Source: Pseudovibrio sp. M1P-2-3 (lineage in GTDB: Bacteria; Pseudomonadota; Alphaproteobacteria; Rhizobiales; Stappiaceae). From it: DNA of 64,000 nucleotides. The notes below the pieces were generated by a model. That model had not been told where the DNA came from, searched no databases, and saw only the letters and a program-made list of their open reading frames with translations. The DNA lies in the NCBI RefSeq assembly GCF_031501865.1, contig NZ_JARRCW010000001.1:877001-941000 (forward strand), in the 5' to 3' direction. Made by a program: the position numbers and the translations under genes. Shown here one piece after another: positions 44,629-53,912 of the stretch (positions within the stretch are counted from its first letter, which is position 1; each line of letters starts with the position of its first letter).

Positions 44629-44959
44629 GATCTCTCTCCGTACATTTAACCTGTTGGTCTCTATCTGTTTTTACAGTTTCAAGTATTTCGGTTTCAGTTG
44701 AAATGTCGCTCTCGCAAACTTCGCTGGCTTGCTCTTTTGAAGTGCAGGTTGTGTCATCACTGCTGTTCAGGCTTAATAGTATTGCTTCCGCTTTGATGAG
44801 CGCACCGCGTGCCTGATTTAGATGCCATGGGATGGCTGATATCTGCGGGGCAACGCGGTGCGTTGGAGTGTCTTCTGACAGGATTTTACGCCAACGTTCT
44901 AGGTGAAGGAGTGTGACTTCATCCAACTCCTCGCGAATATAAGAAATATCTCGTTCCAT
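44582..44959 (-). CDS. Small unknown protein of the reb locus
   Basis: A 125-residue protein I do not recognise. The N-terminal half (ISYIREELDEVTLLHLERWRK, then LNQARGALIKAEAILLSL) is helical. The C-terminal half is rich in Ser, Thr, Glu and Cys and ends in a basic stretch encoded by the 47 bp that overlap the next gene. AGGAGAG is four bases before the ATG. Out-of-frame overlap with the coiled-coil gene implies coupled translation, and the tail sequence may be constrained mainly by that overlap. Confidence 0.65.
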   Translation of the reverse strand: MERDISYIREELDEVTLLHLERWRKILSEDTPTHRVAPQISAIPWHLNQARGALIKAEAILLSLNSSDDTTCTSKEQASEVCESDISTETEILETVKTDRDQQVKCTERDHECKGRPTSNCRGRR

Positions 44960-44983
44960 GAGGCTCTCCTGAGCTATTGGAGG

Positions 44984-45172
44984 TCAGTTGTGTCCGGTTT
45001 TCTTCCGCTTCTTCAGTAGTGTCATCATGATCATTGCCAGAGCCAAGTCTTTGGCTGGGATTTTTGAGAGTTTGAGAACGGCTTCTGCCATATCCCGAGG
45101 GATGGCTTTAGGTTGTGTTTCATTAGCACCTTGTGGTGTGGTGGTGCTTTTGGGATTGGAGAATTCCTGCAT
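44984..45172 (-). CDS. Small basic unknown protein of the reb locus
   Basis: A 62-residue protein. The N-terminus is polar (Asn, Thr, Pro, Gln), and the C-terminal half holds an amphipathic to hydrophobic helix (AEAVLKLSKIPAKDLALAMI, then MMTLLKKRKKTG) with a basic end. It could lie on the membrane. AGGGGG precedes the ATG, and it sits 24 bp after the RebB-like gene and 24 bp before the next, so it is in the same unit. Its function is unknown. Confidence 0.65.
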   Translation of the reverse strand: MQEFSNPKSTTTPQGANETQPKAIPRDMAEAVLKLSKIPAKDLALAMIMMTLLKKRKKTGHN

Positions 45173-45196
45173 TCCTAGGTCCCCCTCTAATTCAGG

Positions 45197-45583
45197 TTAA
45201 CTGGACTTTGTGTTTTCGATTATGGTGGCGGCTGAGGTGCCAGCCTTCTCACTGGCTGTGCCATAAGCGCTTATGGCAGCTGTCACCATTCCCTGCAGCT
45301 CGGTCAGTGCTGTTGCATCAGTGGCCGCTGTGGCGGGTGAAGCGGCAATTTTTGCGGCAACAACAGCTTGTGCGGCGACAGCAATCTGCATGATATTGTT
45401 CATGTAGGCTTCTGCGTTTTGTGTTGCGTGCCCTGCTGTTTGCGTTGCCATAACTTCCGCGGGAATGGATACAAGTTGCGGGGCATACTGACTGTTTTGA
45501 AAATTACTCAGGTCCACCGCTTGCACAATTTGGCTGTTGAGCGCTGAGGTATCTGGAGGGGAATCTGCGGTGTTGTCGGGCAT
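45197..45583 (-). CDS. Divergent RebB-like R-body protein
   Basis: A 128-residue protein with the RebB plan: NSQIVQAVDLSNFQNSQYAP, then VSIPAEVMATQTAGHATQNAEAYMNNIMQIAVAAQAV and an alanine-rich C-terminus (AAISAYGTASEKAGTSAATI). It is less like the other three members. ATG at 45583 has GAAGGA at good spacing. The frame continues open to 45931, but that extension is Ser/Thr/Gln/Arg-rich and unlike RebB, so it is probably not translated with this protein. Confidence 0.78.
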   Translation of the reverse strand: MPDNTADSPPDTSALNSQIVQAVDLSNFQNSQYAPQLVSIPAEVMATQTAGHATQNAEAYMNNIMQIAVAAQAVVAAKIAASPATAATDATALTELQGMVTAAISAYGTASEKAGTSAATIIENTKSS

Positions 45584-45967
45584 TACAGTGTCCTTCGCCA
45601 ACGGTGTCTGTTGTTTATCCAGATTACTTGGGTGTGTTAGTGAAGACGTCTTTCGAGACTGTTTGTGAATTTGGGTTTCACGTGTGCTCGTAGAATTGTT
45701 GGGGGGGGCGCTGCTGTGATGCTTAGTATTAGTGTCTAAAGTAGCTAGAGCCTCACTGTGGGTTGGCGTTTGCTTTTGACGCTGATTTGCGCAGGGGGCA
45801 GCGGGGTTGTGCGCAATATTTCGACTGCACTGGGTGAGGGGGCGCAAAAGCCCTTTGATGAAGTTTTGCCTTTTTTGAAGTGCTCGCTCATAGGAGGACT
45901 GGCCGTTTTGGGTTATGGTAGTCCTACTCATTCCAGCTACCCAGCTTCCAGATACTCATAAAGCGAA
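45584..45967. other. Spacer within the reb locus
   Basis: 384 bp between two RebB-type genes. It is open in the frame of the downstream gene (up to an ATG at 45931), giving a low-complexity Ser/Thr/Gln/Lys/Arg-rich sequence with no homologue I know. It could be a long leader, a degraded gene or a true N-terminal extension. Confidence 0.4.
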
Positions 45968-46198
45968 TTACTTGGCGGCAATCTCCATGATCAGCTGAAC
46001 GCCTTTGGAAACCACTGCAGTGGAGATCTGGTTCATGGCTTGCTGGGAATGTGTGGCGTTTTGAACCGACAGGCCTGTTGCATTGCTTACCACCTGATAA
46101 AGGCTTGCCATTGCTTGGGAGGGAGCTTCAGCGACAACTTTCACATTTGTCTGTGTGACTGCATCGGTGATTTGAGAATTAACTGTGTCATCTGCCAT
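45968..46198 (-). CDS. rebB: Short RebB-family R-body protein
   Basis: A 76-residue RebB-family protein, close to the minimal unit: NSQITDAVTQTNVKVVAEAPS, QAMASLYQVVSNATGLSVQNA and THSQQAMNQISTAVVSKG. It lacks the Gly/Met-rich C-terminal extension of the 43-44 kb pair. It is the first structural gene after the sigma factor, 69 bp downstream of it on the leftward strand. Confidence 0.9.
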   Translation of the reverse strand: MADDTVNSQITDAVTQTNVKVVAEAPSQAMASLYQVVSNATGLSVQNATHSQQAMNQISTAVVSKGVQLIMEIAAK

Positions 46199-46267
46199 TG
46201 CTGTATCCCTATCAAAATTTTTAGATTAACTAAGTTTAAAGACGGAAAAAAAAGAGCATTGTGAAAC

Positions 46268-46849
46268 TCAAAGACTGGATGGGTAATTCCACTTTACGAG
46301 ATGCCGGAGCTTTTGCCTTAGGAACTGGACACGTTTTCTCGCAAGAGCCTGAGAAATTTCCAAGTCCTCAGAAATTTCAGGATAAGACCGCTCCTCTACG
46401 AATTTCATAGTAAAGATGCGCTGGTAAATATCTGGAAGGGTTGTTAAGGCCTGTTGAACCTCTCCCAGTTGCTGCCTGCGTTGAAGTTGATGGTCTTGCT
46501 CTGTTGTCAGGTTATTTGCGAAGGACAGCCTGTCTTCATAGACGTCTATTTCGGAAATTCTGTATTGAAATTCATATTTTTTCTTTCGGTATTGGCTTAT
46601 GAATTCGTTTTTAAGAGCATATAGGAAGAAGGCGCGGGGCTCACGCAGGTCAACCTCTTTGTGTTCAAAGTGGTTTGCGGCTTTTAGTATTGTGGCTGAC
46701 AGGAGCTCTTCTGCAGCATCGGGGTCGCCACCTGTAAGTCGCATTGCTTTTCCTTTTAGATTTTTTTTGTGTTTTATCCAGTTGTCCCATAATATAGATA
46801 GGCTTTTATTGTCTATATTTTGAAGTTCATCTTGGTTTAATAAAAGCAT
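46268..46849 (-). CDS. ECF-like sigma-70 family factor of the reb locus
   Basis: A sigma factor of about 193 residues. Region 2 is about residues 20-95 (NLKGKAMRLTGGDPDAAEELLSATILKA, then FFLYALKNEFISQYRKKKYE, the -10 recognition helix). Region 4 is at about 125-185 (EVQQALTTLPDIYQRIFTMKF, EERSYPEISEDLEISQALARKRV), the -35 helix-turn-helix. The frame is open to 47209, but the extra 120 residues are unlike any sigma factor and begin inside a dispersed repeat, so ATG at 46849 is preferred, though its ribosome site is weak. It lies directly upstream of the RebB genes on the same strand and probably directs their transcription. No anti-sigma gene is adjacent. Confidence 0.8.
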   Translation of the reverse strand: MLLLNQDELQNIDNKSLSILWDNWIKHKKNLKGKAMRLTGGDPDAAEELLSATILKAANHFEHKEVDLREPRAFFLYALKNEFISQYRKKKYEFQYRISEIDVYEDRLSFANNLTTEQDHQLQRRQQLGEVQQALTTLPDIYQRIFTMKFVEERSYPEISEDLEISQALARKRVQFLRQKLRHLVKWNYPSSL

Positions 46850-47160
46850 ATACTCATACCAATCTAATATATGTGTGTAATATATTTGAAATGGTGGTGA
46901 CTTATGATCTTTAACTAAGATATTTATCGCGATATATCCATCTGTGTTAAATTGGGGGTTTATGAATATATCGATGACAACCTTGGGTTGTAATTGAGGT
47001 AATTGCTGGAAATTGTTCACTAACTCAAGGAGATAGGAGTGGTGGGTTGTAGTATGTTTCTTTATAGGTTGTGTAATATAGCTTGAACAACCTATGGATA
47101 TATGGGGTCTGTTTGTGATCTCAATGGGCTGGAGCGCGCAGCGTTCATTCACGCCTCGCA

Positions 47161-47227
47161 CTCTAACGTTTATAGTTTGAGCGAGTTCTTGTCGTTTGAT
47201 TGATTCCAATCGAACGGAACATGCTTT
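47161..47227. repeat. Dispersed repeat, family 2, copy 2 (inverted)
   Basis: The reverse complement (AAAGCATGTTCCGTTCGATT onward) matches 37881-37951 for most of about 70 bp, including the TTGATT/AATCAA palindrome, GAACTCGCTC and GTTAGAG. It lies in the spacer between the sigma factor and the lactonase gene, overlapping only a doubtful N-terminal extension of the sigma frame. Confidence 0.75.
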
Positions 47228-47299
47228 AGATAAATTGAGTATGCGGCTGATTTTCAGTTACGCTAGAGGGACGGCTGTCTCCCGAATGTCAATTAATGC

Positions 47300-48169
47300 C
47301 TAGCCAAAACGAAACCCCTCAACTCCTTGGTAGTCGTCCGCCTTCATGGAGAACAGACTTCCAGATAGTGGGTATTTTTGTAAAGTTGCCGTGTCTGGCT
47401 GCAAAGAGGTGACAACAAGCGTTTTCATGTCTGGTCCTGCAAAGCAGGGCATTGTGGGCTTCGGGACTGGCATAGCATAGGATTGGATAAGTTCTCCCGA
47501 AGGAGAGAAGCAATTGAGATTGCCTGCAGATACACCGGCAGACCAGTAATTCCCCTCTGCGTCTACAGTTGCGCCATCGGGTCTACCAAGTGTGTTGTCC
47601 AGTTGAAGGAAGCGTGCGCGGTTGGATGGCTGGCCTGTTTTGGGGTCAAAATCATAGGTGTTTACCCATCCTGCGGAACTGTCGGAATGGAACATGCGTG
47701 TCCCTTCTTTCGTCCAGGCCAGTCCATTGGAGACGCGGATATCCGTTTCTATTGTATGTACATTGCCACTTGCATCCACACGGTAGAGTGCTGCAATGGG
47801 CTCACGGGCGGGCGTATCGTCCATGGTTCCGACCCAGAAGGATCCGTCAGGGCCAACTTTTCCGTCGTTTAACCGGGTTCGATTGTTATCGCTTTCAATG
47901 TGGGCGATTGTCTCCTGCTTCCCGTTCTCCGTGCGGAACAGTACGATCTCGTCCCCCATAGCTATGACAAGTCCTCCGTCTTTGCATAGGCCGAAAGAAC
48001 CAACGGGTTTGGGGAAGTCCCAGCTTTCCCTTCTTTTCGAGTTCCAATCCAAGGCGTGAATGGATTGCCCGATTATGTCGCAGTAGAACAGGCGATTGCT
48101 TTGGCTATCCCATTGAATGCTCTCGGCGAGTTTGTAAGTGCTATCATGGAAACGGGTAAATATATGCAT
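47300..48169 (-). CDS. SMP-30/gluconolactonase/LRE family protein
   Basis: A 289-residue six-bladed beta-propeller lactonase-type protein. AESIQWDSQSNRLFYCDI supplies the first metal-binding Glu, RLNDGKVGPDGSFWVGTMD the Asn/Asp pair, and SNGLAWTKEGTRMFHSDSSAG the second Asn. Family members hydrolyse sugar lactones such as gluconolactone or xylono- and arabinonolactone. ATG at 48169 is preferred to a TTG at 48178. It is separated from the lrp gene by 130 bp; no sugar-catabolic partner is adjacent. Confidence 0.88.
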   Translation of the reverse strand: MHIFTRFHDSTYKLAESIQWDSQSNRLFYCDIIGQSIHALDWNSKRRESWDFPKPVGSFGLCKDGGLVIAMGDEIVLFRTENGKQETIAHIESDNNRTRLNDGKVGPDGSFWVGTMDDTPAREPIAALYRVDASGNVHTIETDIRVSNGLAWTKEGTRMFHSDSSAGWVNTYDFDPKTGQPSNRARFLQLDNTLGRPDGATVDAEGNYWSAGVSAGNLNCFSPSGELIQSYAMPVPKPTMPCFAGPDMKTLVVTSLQPDTATLQKYPLSGSLFSMKADDYQGVEGFRFG

Positions 48170-48298
48170 TAGGGACAAGCTCCGAATAAAGGGCCTAGTT
48201 GGATCGTTGCGTTTATAAGCTTCAAAATGGTTAGAGCAAGGGCAGCCCTAACCGTGTTCATTGGTTTTATTTGCCAGATAGGGAAAGAAGAAGGTAAT

Positions 48299-48784
48299 TT
48301 AGCCGGTAGAGTGCATGGAATAAGCCGTACGATTGGAGATGGATCGAATGGCGAATGAACTTCGCATTTTGATGACGCCAGGTAACTGAGAAAGATGATC
48401 TCGGTGAATACGTTCAAAATCAGCCGGGTCCTCTGCCATGATACGAAGGAGGTAGTCAGCATCTCCCCCCATCAGATGGCACTCCATAATTTCAGTAGAT
48501 TTGCGAACGGCAGTTTCGAAGGTCTCCAGAGCTTCTTTGGACTGGGAGCCGAGTGAGATTTCCACGAATACGCTCATATTCAAGCCCAGCTTTTGCGGGT
48601 TGAGCAAGGCAACATACCGGTCGATAACGCCAGATGCTTCCAAAGACTTGACCCGTCTTAGGCAGGCGGAAGGGGATAGGTTAATACGTTCGGCCAATTC
48701 TGCGTTGGAGATGCGACCGTCAACTTGAAGAAGGTTGAGGATTTTTCGATCGATGCGGTCCAATGTGTACCTATTATTTTTCAT
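48299..48784 (-). CDS. Lrp/AsnC-family regulator
   Basis: A 161-residue regulator with an N-terminal helix-turn-helix (LDRIDRKILNLLQVDGRISNAELAERINLSPSACLRRVKSLE) and a C-terminal RAM ligand-binding domain (VFVEISLGSQSKEALE, ECHLMGGDADYLLRI). It is divergent from alanine dehydrogenase, so it probably activates ald in response to alanine, as known for AldR-type members. Repeated GCGAATAG sequences in the shared promoter are candidate sites. Confidence 0.92.
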   Translation of the reverse strand: MKNNRYTLDRIDRKILNLLQVDGRISNAELAERINLSPSACLRRVKSLEASGVIDRYVALLNPQKLGLNMSVFVEISLGSQSKEALETFETAVRKSTEIMECHLMGGDADYLLRIMAEDPADFERIHRDHLSQLPGVIKMRSSFAIRSISNRTAYSMHSTG

Positions 48785-48796
48785 AGATCAGAATCT

Positions 48797-48840
48797 TCGA
48801 ATAATCTGCGAATAGATAGCGAATAGTTTGTAGATTATTG
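48797..48840. promoter_or_regulatory. Candidate Lrp-type operator between lrp and ald
   Basis: The direct repeats GCGAATAG at 48808-48815 and 48819-48826 have starts one DNA turn (11 bp) apart. They are flanked by the inverted pair AATAATCT (48800-48807) and AGATTATT (48832-48839). They occupy the divergent promoter region of lrp and ald. Confidence 0.5.
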
Positions 48841-48940
48841 CAATAAAACTGATTTTGAATCAACCTTTGCAAGAACCTGCAATGCGTTGCCAGTTAGTGT
48901 CAAAGAAATGCTTTTTGGGACAATTCCGGAGGAGGACATT

Positions 48941-50059
48941 ATGCGTATAGGTGTGCCAAAAGAGATTAAGGACAATGAGTACCGTGTTGGCCTCACACCG
49001 GCGAGCGTGCGGGAAGTTGTGACCCACGGTCATGAAGTTGCGGTGGAATCTGGTGCGGGTTTAGGCATTGGTGTATCTGACAATGAGTATATTGCCGCAG
49101 GTGCACAGATTAGAGCAAACGCTGCGGAAGTGTTCGAGCAATCAGAGATGATTGTTAAGGTGAAAGAGCCTCAGGCAGTTGAGCGCCGCATGTTACGTTC
49201 GGATCAAGTGTTGTTCACCTATCTCCATCTGGCGCCGGATGCGGAACAAACCAAGGATCTGGTTGATTCAGGTGCCGTCTGTATCGCTTATGAAACAGTG
49301 CAGGACAGTAAGGGAACCCTGCCGCTTCTAGCTCCTATGTCTCAAGTTGCGGGCCGTTTATCCATACAAGCTGGTGCAACTGCTTTGCAAAAGGCAAATG
49401 GTGGGCGCGGTGTTCTTTTGGGCGGTGTTCCTGGTGTTGAGCCTGCCAAGGTTGTTGTAATCGGCGGCGGCGTCGTAGGTTCTCACGCCATTACCATGGC
49501 AATCGGCCTTGGTGCGGATGTGACAGTTTTGGATCGTGATTTGGATGTTCTGGCAAGCCTATCCAAGCAGTTTGGTTCATCCTTGAAAACCGTATATTCA
49601 ACCTATGCCAGTCTTGAAGAATATGTAGTCTCGGCCGACCTTGTTGTCGGAGCGGTTCTGGTGGCTGGAGCTGCAGCTCCGAAGTTAGTGACGCGTGATC
49701 ATGTGAGCGCTATGAGAGCAGGTAGTGTGCTTGTGGATGTGGCAATTGATCAAGGGGGGTGTTTTGAAACTTCTCGGCCAACAACACATACTAACCCGAC
49801 CTACATTGTAGATGATGTGGTCCACTATTGTGTAGCCAATATGCCAGGCTCGGTTGCAAGAACATCAACTTATGCCTTGAACAACGCAACGTTGCCCTAC
49901 GTCCTGGGCCTTGCGGACAATGGGTACAAGGCGGCACTGCGTAACATCCCCGGCTTCTTGAGCGGGTTGAATGTGTACAGGGGTGTCGTGTGCGAAGAGA
50001 GTGTTGCCAAAAATCTTGGTTATGAGTTTGTGTCTCCAGATATGGCTTTGAACGATTAG
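48941..50059 (+). CDS. ald: Alanine dehydrogenase
   Basis: A 372-residue NAD-dependent enzyme that interconverts L-alanine and pyruvate plus ammonium. The N-terminal [20 protein letters not shown], the active Lys/His region ([17 protein letters not shown]), the Rossmann motif [12 protein letters not shown] and the C-terminal [21 protein letters not shown] are characteristic. ATG at 48941 follows GGAGGA; an in-frame start at 48887 has no family support. It is controlled, by position, by the divergent Lrp-type regulator. Confidence 0.96.
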   Translation: MRIGVPKEIKDNEYRVGLTPASVREVVTHGHEVAVESGAGLGIGVSDNEYIAAGAQIRANAAEVFEQSEMIVKVKEPQAVERRMLRSDQVLFTYLHLAPDAEQTKDLVDSGAVCIAYETVQDSKGTLPLLAPMSQVAGRLSIQAGATALQKANGGRGVLLGGVPGVEPAKVVVIGGGVVGSHAITMAIGLGADVTVLDRDLDVLASLSKQFGSSLKTVYSTYASLEEYVVSADLVVGAVLVAGAAAPKLVTRDHVSAMRAGSVLVDVAIDQGGCFETSRPTTHTNPTYIVDDVVHYCVANMPGSVARTSTYALNNATLPYVLGLADNGYKAALRNIPGFLSGLNVYRGVVCEESVAKNLGYEFVSPDMALND

Positions 50060-50849
50060 TAGCAGTCTTTTTGACAGTGGGAAGACGGCGGCAAAGTGAG
50101 ATTCTTTGTCGTCATTTTTATATACGCTCCGCGTGTTAGTTTGGTGCGGTTTCCTTAAGGGCGCTGTTTTGCCACTAAGTCTTATGATGAAAAAGTGCAA
50201 TTTTACTGCCAATCAAACCGGTTTCGTGTAAAACGCAAAGTAAGGCACCTTATCTCAAAGGTAAGGTTCTTGGTGAAATGCGATCATTCGACAGCTTTTG
50301 ATCGAATGCACTTGGAGAATAGTATCTCTACCGAGCTCGATGTATGAGCGGAATGAAGTTTGAAGTAGTGCTGCGAAAGTCCACAACTTGCGTTTTTTGC
50401 ACAGCCCATTCGGCGGGAAACTAGGGGTATCAGTAGTGTGGCTATTGGCAATAATACTAGTAATATGCTCGACTTACAGGGTGCTGTCGCATCCCGCTGA
50501 GTACAGCAGGATTAGGTTTCGACTAACTGGGTGCAGGTTTCGTTTTATTTCATATTGACTAATAAAGAAACAATATGCAAGTTAGTGAAGAGTACGTAGT
50601 CACACACTAAACATAGTTTGCGATAGGTAATAGGAGCGTGGGGGATCTTTGCCAGGGAAACTGTGAATACGGAATGGCAAATTTTCTGAATCATGAGGGT
50701 TCAGTCGGGAAATTTGGTTTCAAAATCTGGTTTGAAATCGGGCAATACCTCTGAGATTTATGTAAGCTTTCGAAAGCTATCTTTGGAATGAAGCCGTGGG
50801 CTGTCTGCCGAAAGTTTTAAACTTTCTGTAGGGCCATGGGAGGGGCGGA
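50060..50849. other. Long regulatory spacer upstream of the glp transporter
   Basis: 790 bp with no credible gene. Two operator-like palindromes lie at its right end: AGCTTTCGAAAGCT (50765-50778) and GAAAGTTTTAAACTTTC (50810-50826), 23 bp before glpS. The TTTCGAAA core resembles DeoR/GlpR-type sites, but no glpR gene is in the window. The rest shows no RNA gene that I can recognise. Confidence 0.5.
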
Positions 50850-51929
50850 ATGTTAGAGTTAAGAGACGTCAGCATGCTCGTTGGCGGCGTCTATCACACA
50901 CGCAATGTGTCTATGAAGCTTGAGCGCGGATCGCTCAATGTTCTTTTGGGACCGACACTTTCCGGTAAGACTAGTTTGATGCGCTTGATGGCGGGGTTGG
51001 ATAAACCCACATCTGGTCAGATTCTCGTTGAGGGTAAGGATGTAACTGGGCTTTCTGTTCGAAAGCGCGACGTTGCAATGGTTTACCAGCAGTTCATTAA
51101 CTACCCTGCATTGACGGTTTATGAAAATATCGCCTCGCCAATGCGCGTGGAAGGAAAGTCCAAGAGTTATATCGACAAGGAAGTTCGCCGTGCGGCCGAC
51201 CTGTTGAAGCTGACACCTTATCTGGACCGGACACCATTGAATATGTCTGGTGGCCAGCAGCAGCGTACAGCTCTTGCCCGTGCGCTGGTTAAAGGAGCGC
51301 ATCTTGTTCTGATGGATGAGCCTCTGGCAAACCTTGATTATAAGCTTCGCGAAGAGCTGCGGGCTGAACTTCCCAAGATTTTTGCGGAAGCCGGTTCAGT
51401 GTTCGTTTATGCAACGACTGAACCTTCTGAAGCACTTCTTCTGGGTGGTAGTACTGCAACTTTGCATCATGGGTATGTTAGCCAGTTTGGCTCTACACTG
51501 GGCGTTTATAGTAACCCTCAAGACCTTGTAACTGCCCAGACTTTCTCCGATCCTCCGCTCAATACGCTTTCAGCTGTCAAAAAAGACAATAGCTTTGTGC
51601 TTTCCAGCGGCCGTCGGATTTCCGTGACACCTGCTCAGATGAGCTTGCCAGACGGAAAGTACACAATCGGCATCCGTCCGCACCAGCTGTACATGCGAGC
51701 ACCAAATGAGAATGCTGTGAGCTTGGGCGCCCATGTGGTTGTCTCCGAGATCACCGGCTCGGAAAGTTTCATTCACTTGGATTGTTTGGGCGAACGCTGG
51801 GTTGCTCTGACCCACGGCATTCACAATCACGAACAAGGTGAAGAAGTGCACATTTTCGTGGACGCCAACACTTTCCTTCTTTTCGATGAAAACGGCAAGC
51901 GTGCCGCGCCTGCTCTGCAGGCAGCTTAA
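50850..51929 (+). CDS. glpS: Glycerol ABC transporter ATP-binding protein GlpS
   Basis: A 359-residue MalK-type ATPase of the GlpSTPQV glycerol importer. Walker A is GPTLSGKTSLM at about 34-44, the Q loop lies in MVYQQFINYPALTVYENIA, the signature NMSGGQQQRTALARAL is canonical, and Walker B is LVLMDEPLANLD. The H-loop reads VYATTEPSEAL instead of the usual THDQxEA, so the switch histidine is missing. A TOBE-like domain forms the C-terminus. It is the first gene of the rightward operon, with GGGAGGGG before the ATG. Confidence 0.93.
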   Translation: MLELRDVSMLVGGVYHTRNVSMKLERGSLNVLLGPTLSGKTSLMRLMAGLDKPTSGQILVEGKDVTGLSVRKRDVAMVYQQFINYPALTVYENIASPMRVEGKSKSYIDKEVRRAADLLKLTPYLDRTPLNMSGGQQQRTALARALVKGAHLVLMDEPLANLDYKLREELRAELPKIFAEAGSVFVYATTEPSEALLLGGSTATLHHGYVSQFGSTLGVYSNPQDLVTAQTFSDPPLNTLSAVKKDNSFVLSSGRRISVTPAQMSLPDGKYTIGIRPHQLYMRAPNENAVSLGAHVVVSEITGSESFIHLDCLGERWVALTHGIHNHEQGEEVHIFVDANTFLLFDENGKRAAPALQAA

Positions 51930-51943
51930 ACGGAAGAGTTCTA

Positions 51944-53023
51944 ATGGCACGTATAGACCTAAATCATATTCGCCACTCTTATAAGCCAAACCCGCAAAAT
52001 GATGCGGACTATGCTCTTAAAGAAGTGCATCACACATTCGATGATGGTGGAGCCTATGCTCTGCTAGGGCCTTCAGGCTGTGGCAAGACGACGCTTTTGA
52101 ACATCATCTCCGGCATTTTGCGTCCATCAGAAGGGGACCTTCTGTTTGACGGTGTTTCTGTGCGCGATTTGCCTACACGAGCTCGCAATATTGCGCAGGT
52201 TTTCCAGTTCCCTGTCATTTACGACACTATGAGTGTTTACGACAATCTGGCATTTCCGTTGCGCAACCGCAAAATGGCCGAGCCGGACGTGGACAAAAAG
52301 GTTCGCGAGATCCTTAAAATTATCGATCTTGAAGCCAAAGCAAAACGGAAAGCGCAAGGGCTGACAGCCGATGAGAAACAGAAGATTTCTCTTGGGCGTG
52401 GTCTGGTTCGTTCTGACGTGAACGCGATTTTGTTCGATGAACCACTGACGGTTATTGATCCGCATATGAAATGGGTTCTGCGCTCTCAGCTGAAAACCCT
52501 ACATAAGCAGTTCGGATACTCAATGGTTTATGTGACCCATGACCAGACCGAAGCGCTGACATTTGCAGACAAGGTTGTGGTGATGCACGATGGGCAAGTG
52601 GTCCAGATCGGCACTCCTGATGAGTTATTCCAGCGTCCACAGCATACGTTTGTCGGTTACTTCATCGGCTCTCCGGGCATGAATGTCATGCCATGTAATG
52701 TGGGCAATGCTTCTGTGCGCGTTGGCGAACACACCATCAACTTGCCGCACTATGCGAATGCATCCGCTGTTACAGGGAAAACAGAACTGGGTATTCGCCC
52801 GGAATTTGTGAGCCTTAGCAGAGACAAGGAAGGGCTGCCTATTTCCGTGAAAGCGGTTGAGGATATCGGTCGCTACCGCATTGTACGCGGTAATATGGAT
52901 GGCATCGAGTTGAATGCAATTGTTCTTGAGGGTGAGGAAATCCCTGAAAGTCCAAAGGCTGTATTCAATGAAGATAAATTGAATCTCTATGCCAATGACT
53001 GGCTGGTAAGTAGGGGGGCTTAG
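51944..53023 (+). CDS. glpT: Glycerol ABC transporter ATP-binding protein GlpT
   Basis: A 359-residue second ATPase. Walker A is GPSGCGKTT at about 42-50, Walker B is AILFDEPLTVID, and the H-loop VYVTHDQTEAL is canonical. The ABC signature LSGGQ is replaced by LTADEKQKISLGRGL. Its losses are complementary to those of GlpS, so the heterodimer should contain one full and one degenerate ATP site. A TOBE-type C-terminal domain is present. The gene starts 14 bp after glpS. Confidence 0.93.
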   Translation: MARIDLNHIRHSYKPNPQNDADYALKEVHHTFDDGGAYALLGPSGCGKTTLLNIISGILRPSEGDLLFDGVSVRDLPTRARNIAQVFQFPVIYDTMSVYDNLAFPLRNRKMAEPDVDKKVREILKIIDLEAKAKRKAQGLTADEKQKISLGRGLVRSDVNAILFDEPLTVIDPHMKWVLRSQLKTLHKQFGYSMVYVTHDQTEALTFADKVVVMHDGQVVQIGTPDELFQRPQHTFVGYFIGSPGMNVMPCNVGNASVRVGEHTINLPHYANASAVTGKTELGIRPEFVSLSRDKEGLPISVKAVEDIGRYRIVRGNMDGIELNAIVLEGEEIPESPKAVFNEDKLNLYANDWLVSRGA

Positions 53024-53025
53024 GC

Positions 53026-53910
<885 letters not shown>

Positions 53911-53912
53911 TA

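Noticed and set aside
45584-45931. N-terminal extension of the divergent RebB-like protein to residue 244
   Set aside because: The RebB-like part begins at an ATG with a good GAAGGA site; the extension is low-complexity and not seen in the other RebB members. Kept only as a note.
46850-47209. 120-residue N-terminal extension of the sigma factor
   Set aside because: It starts within a dispersed repeat and does not resemble sigma regions, so the shorter start was used, although the ribosome site there is weak.
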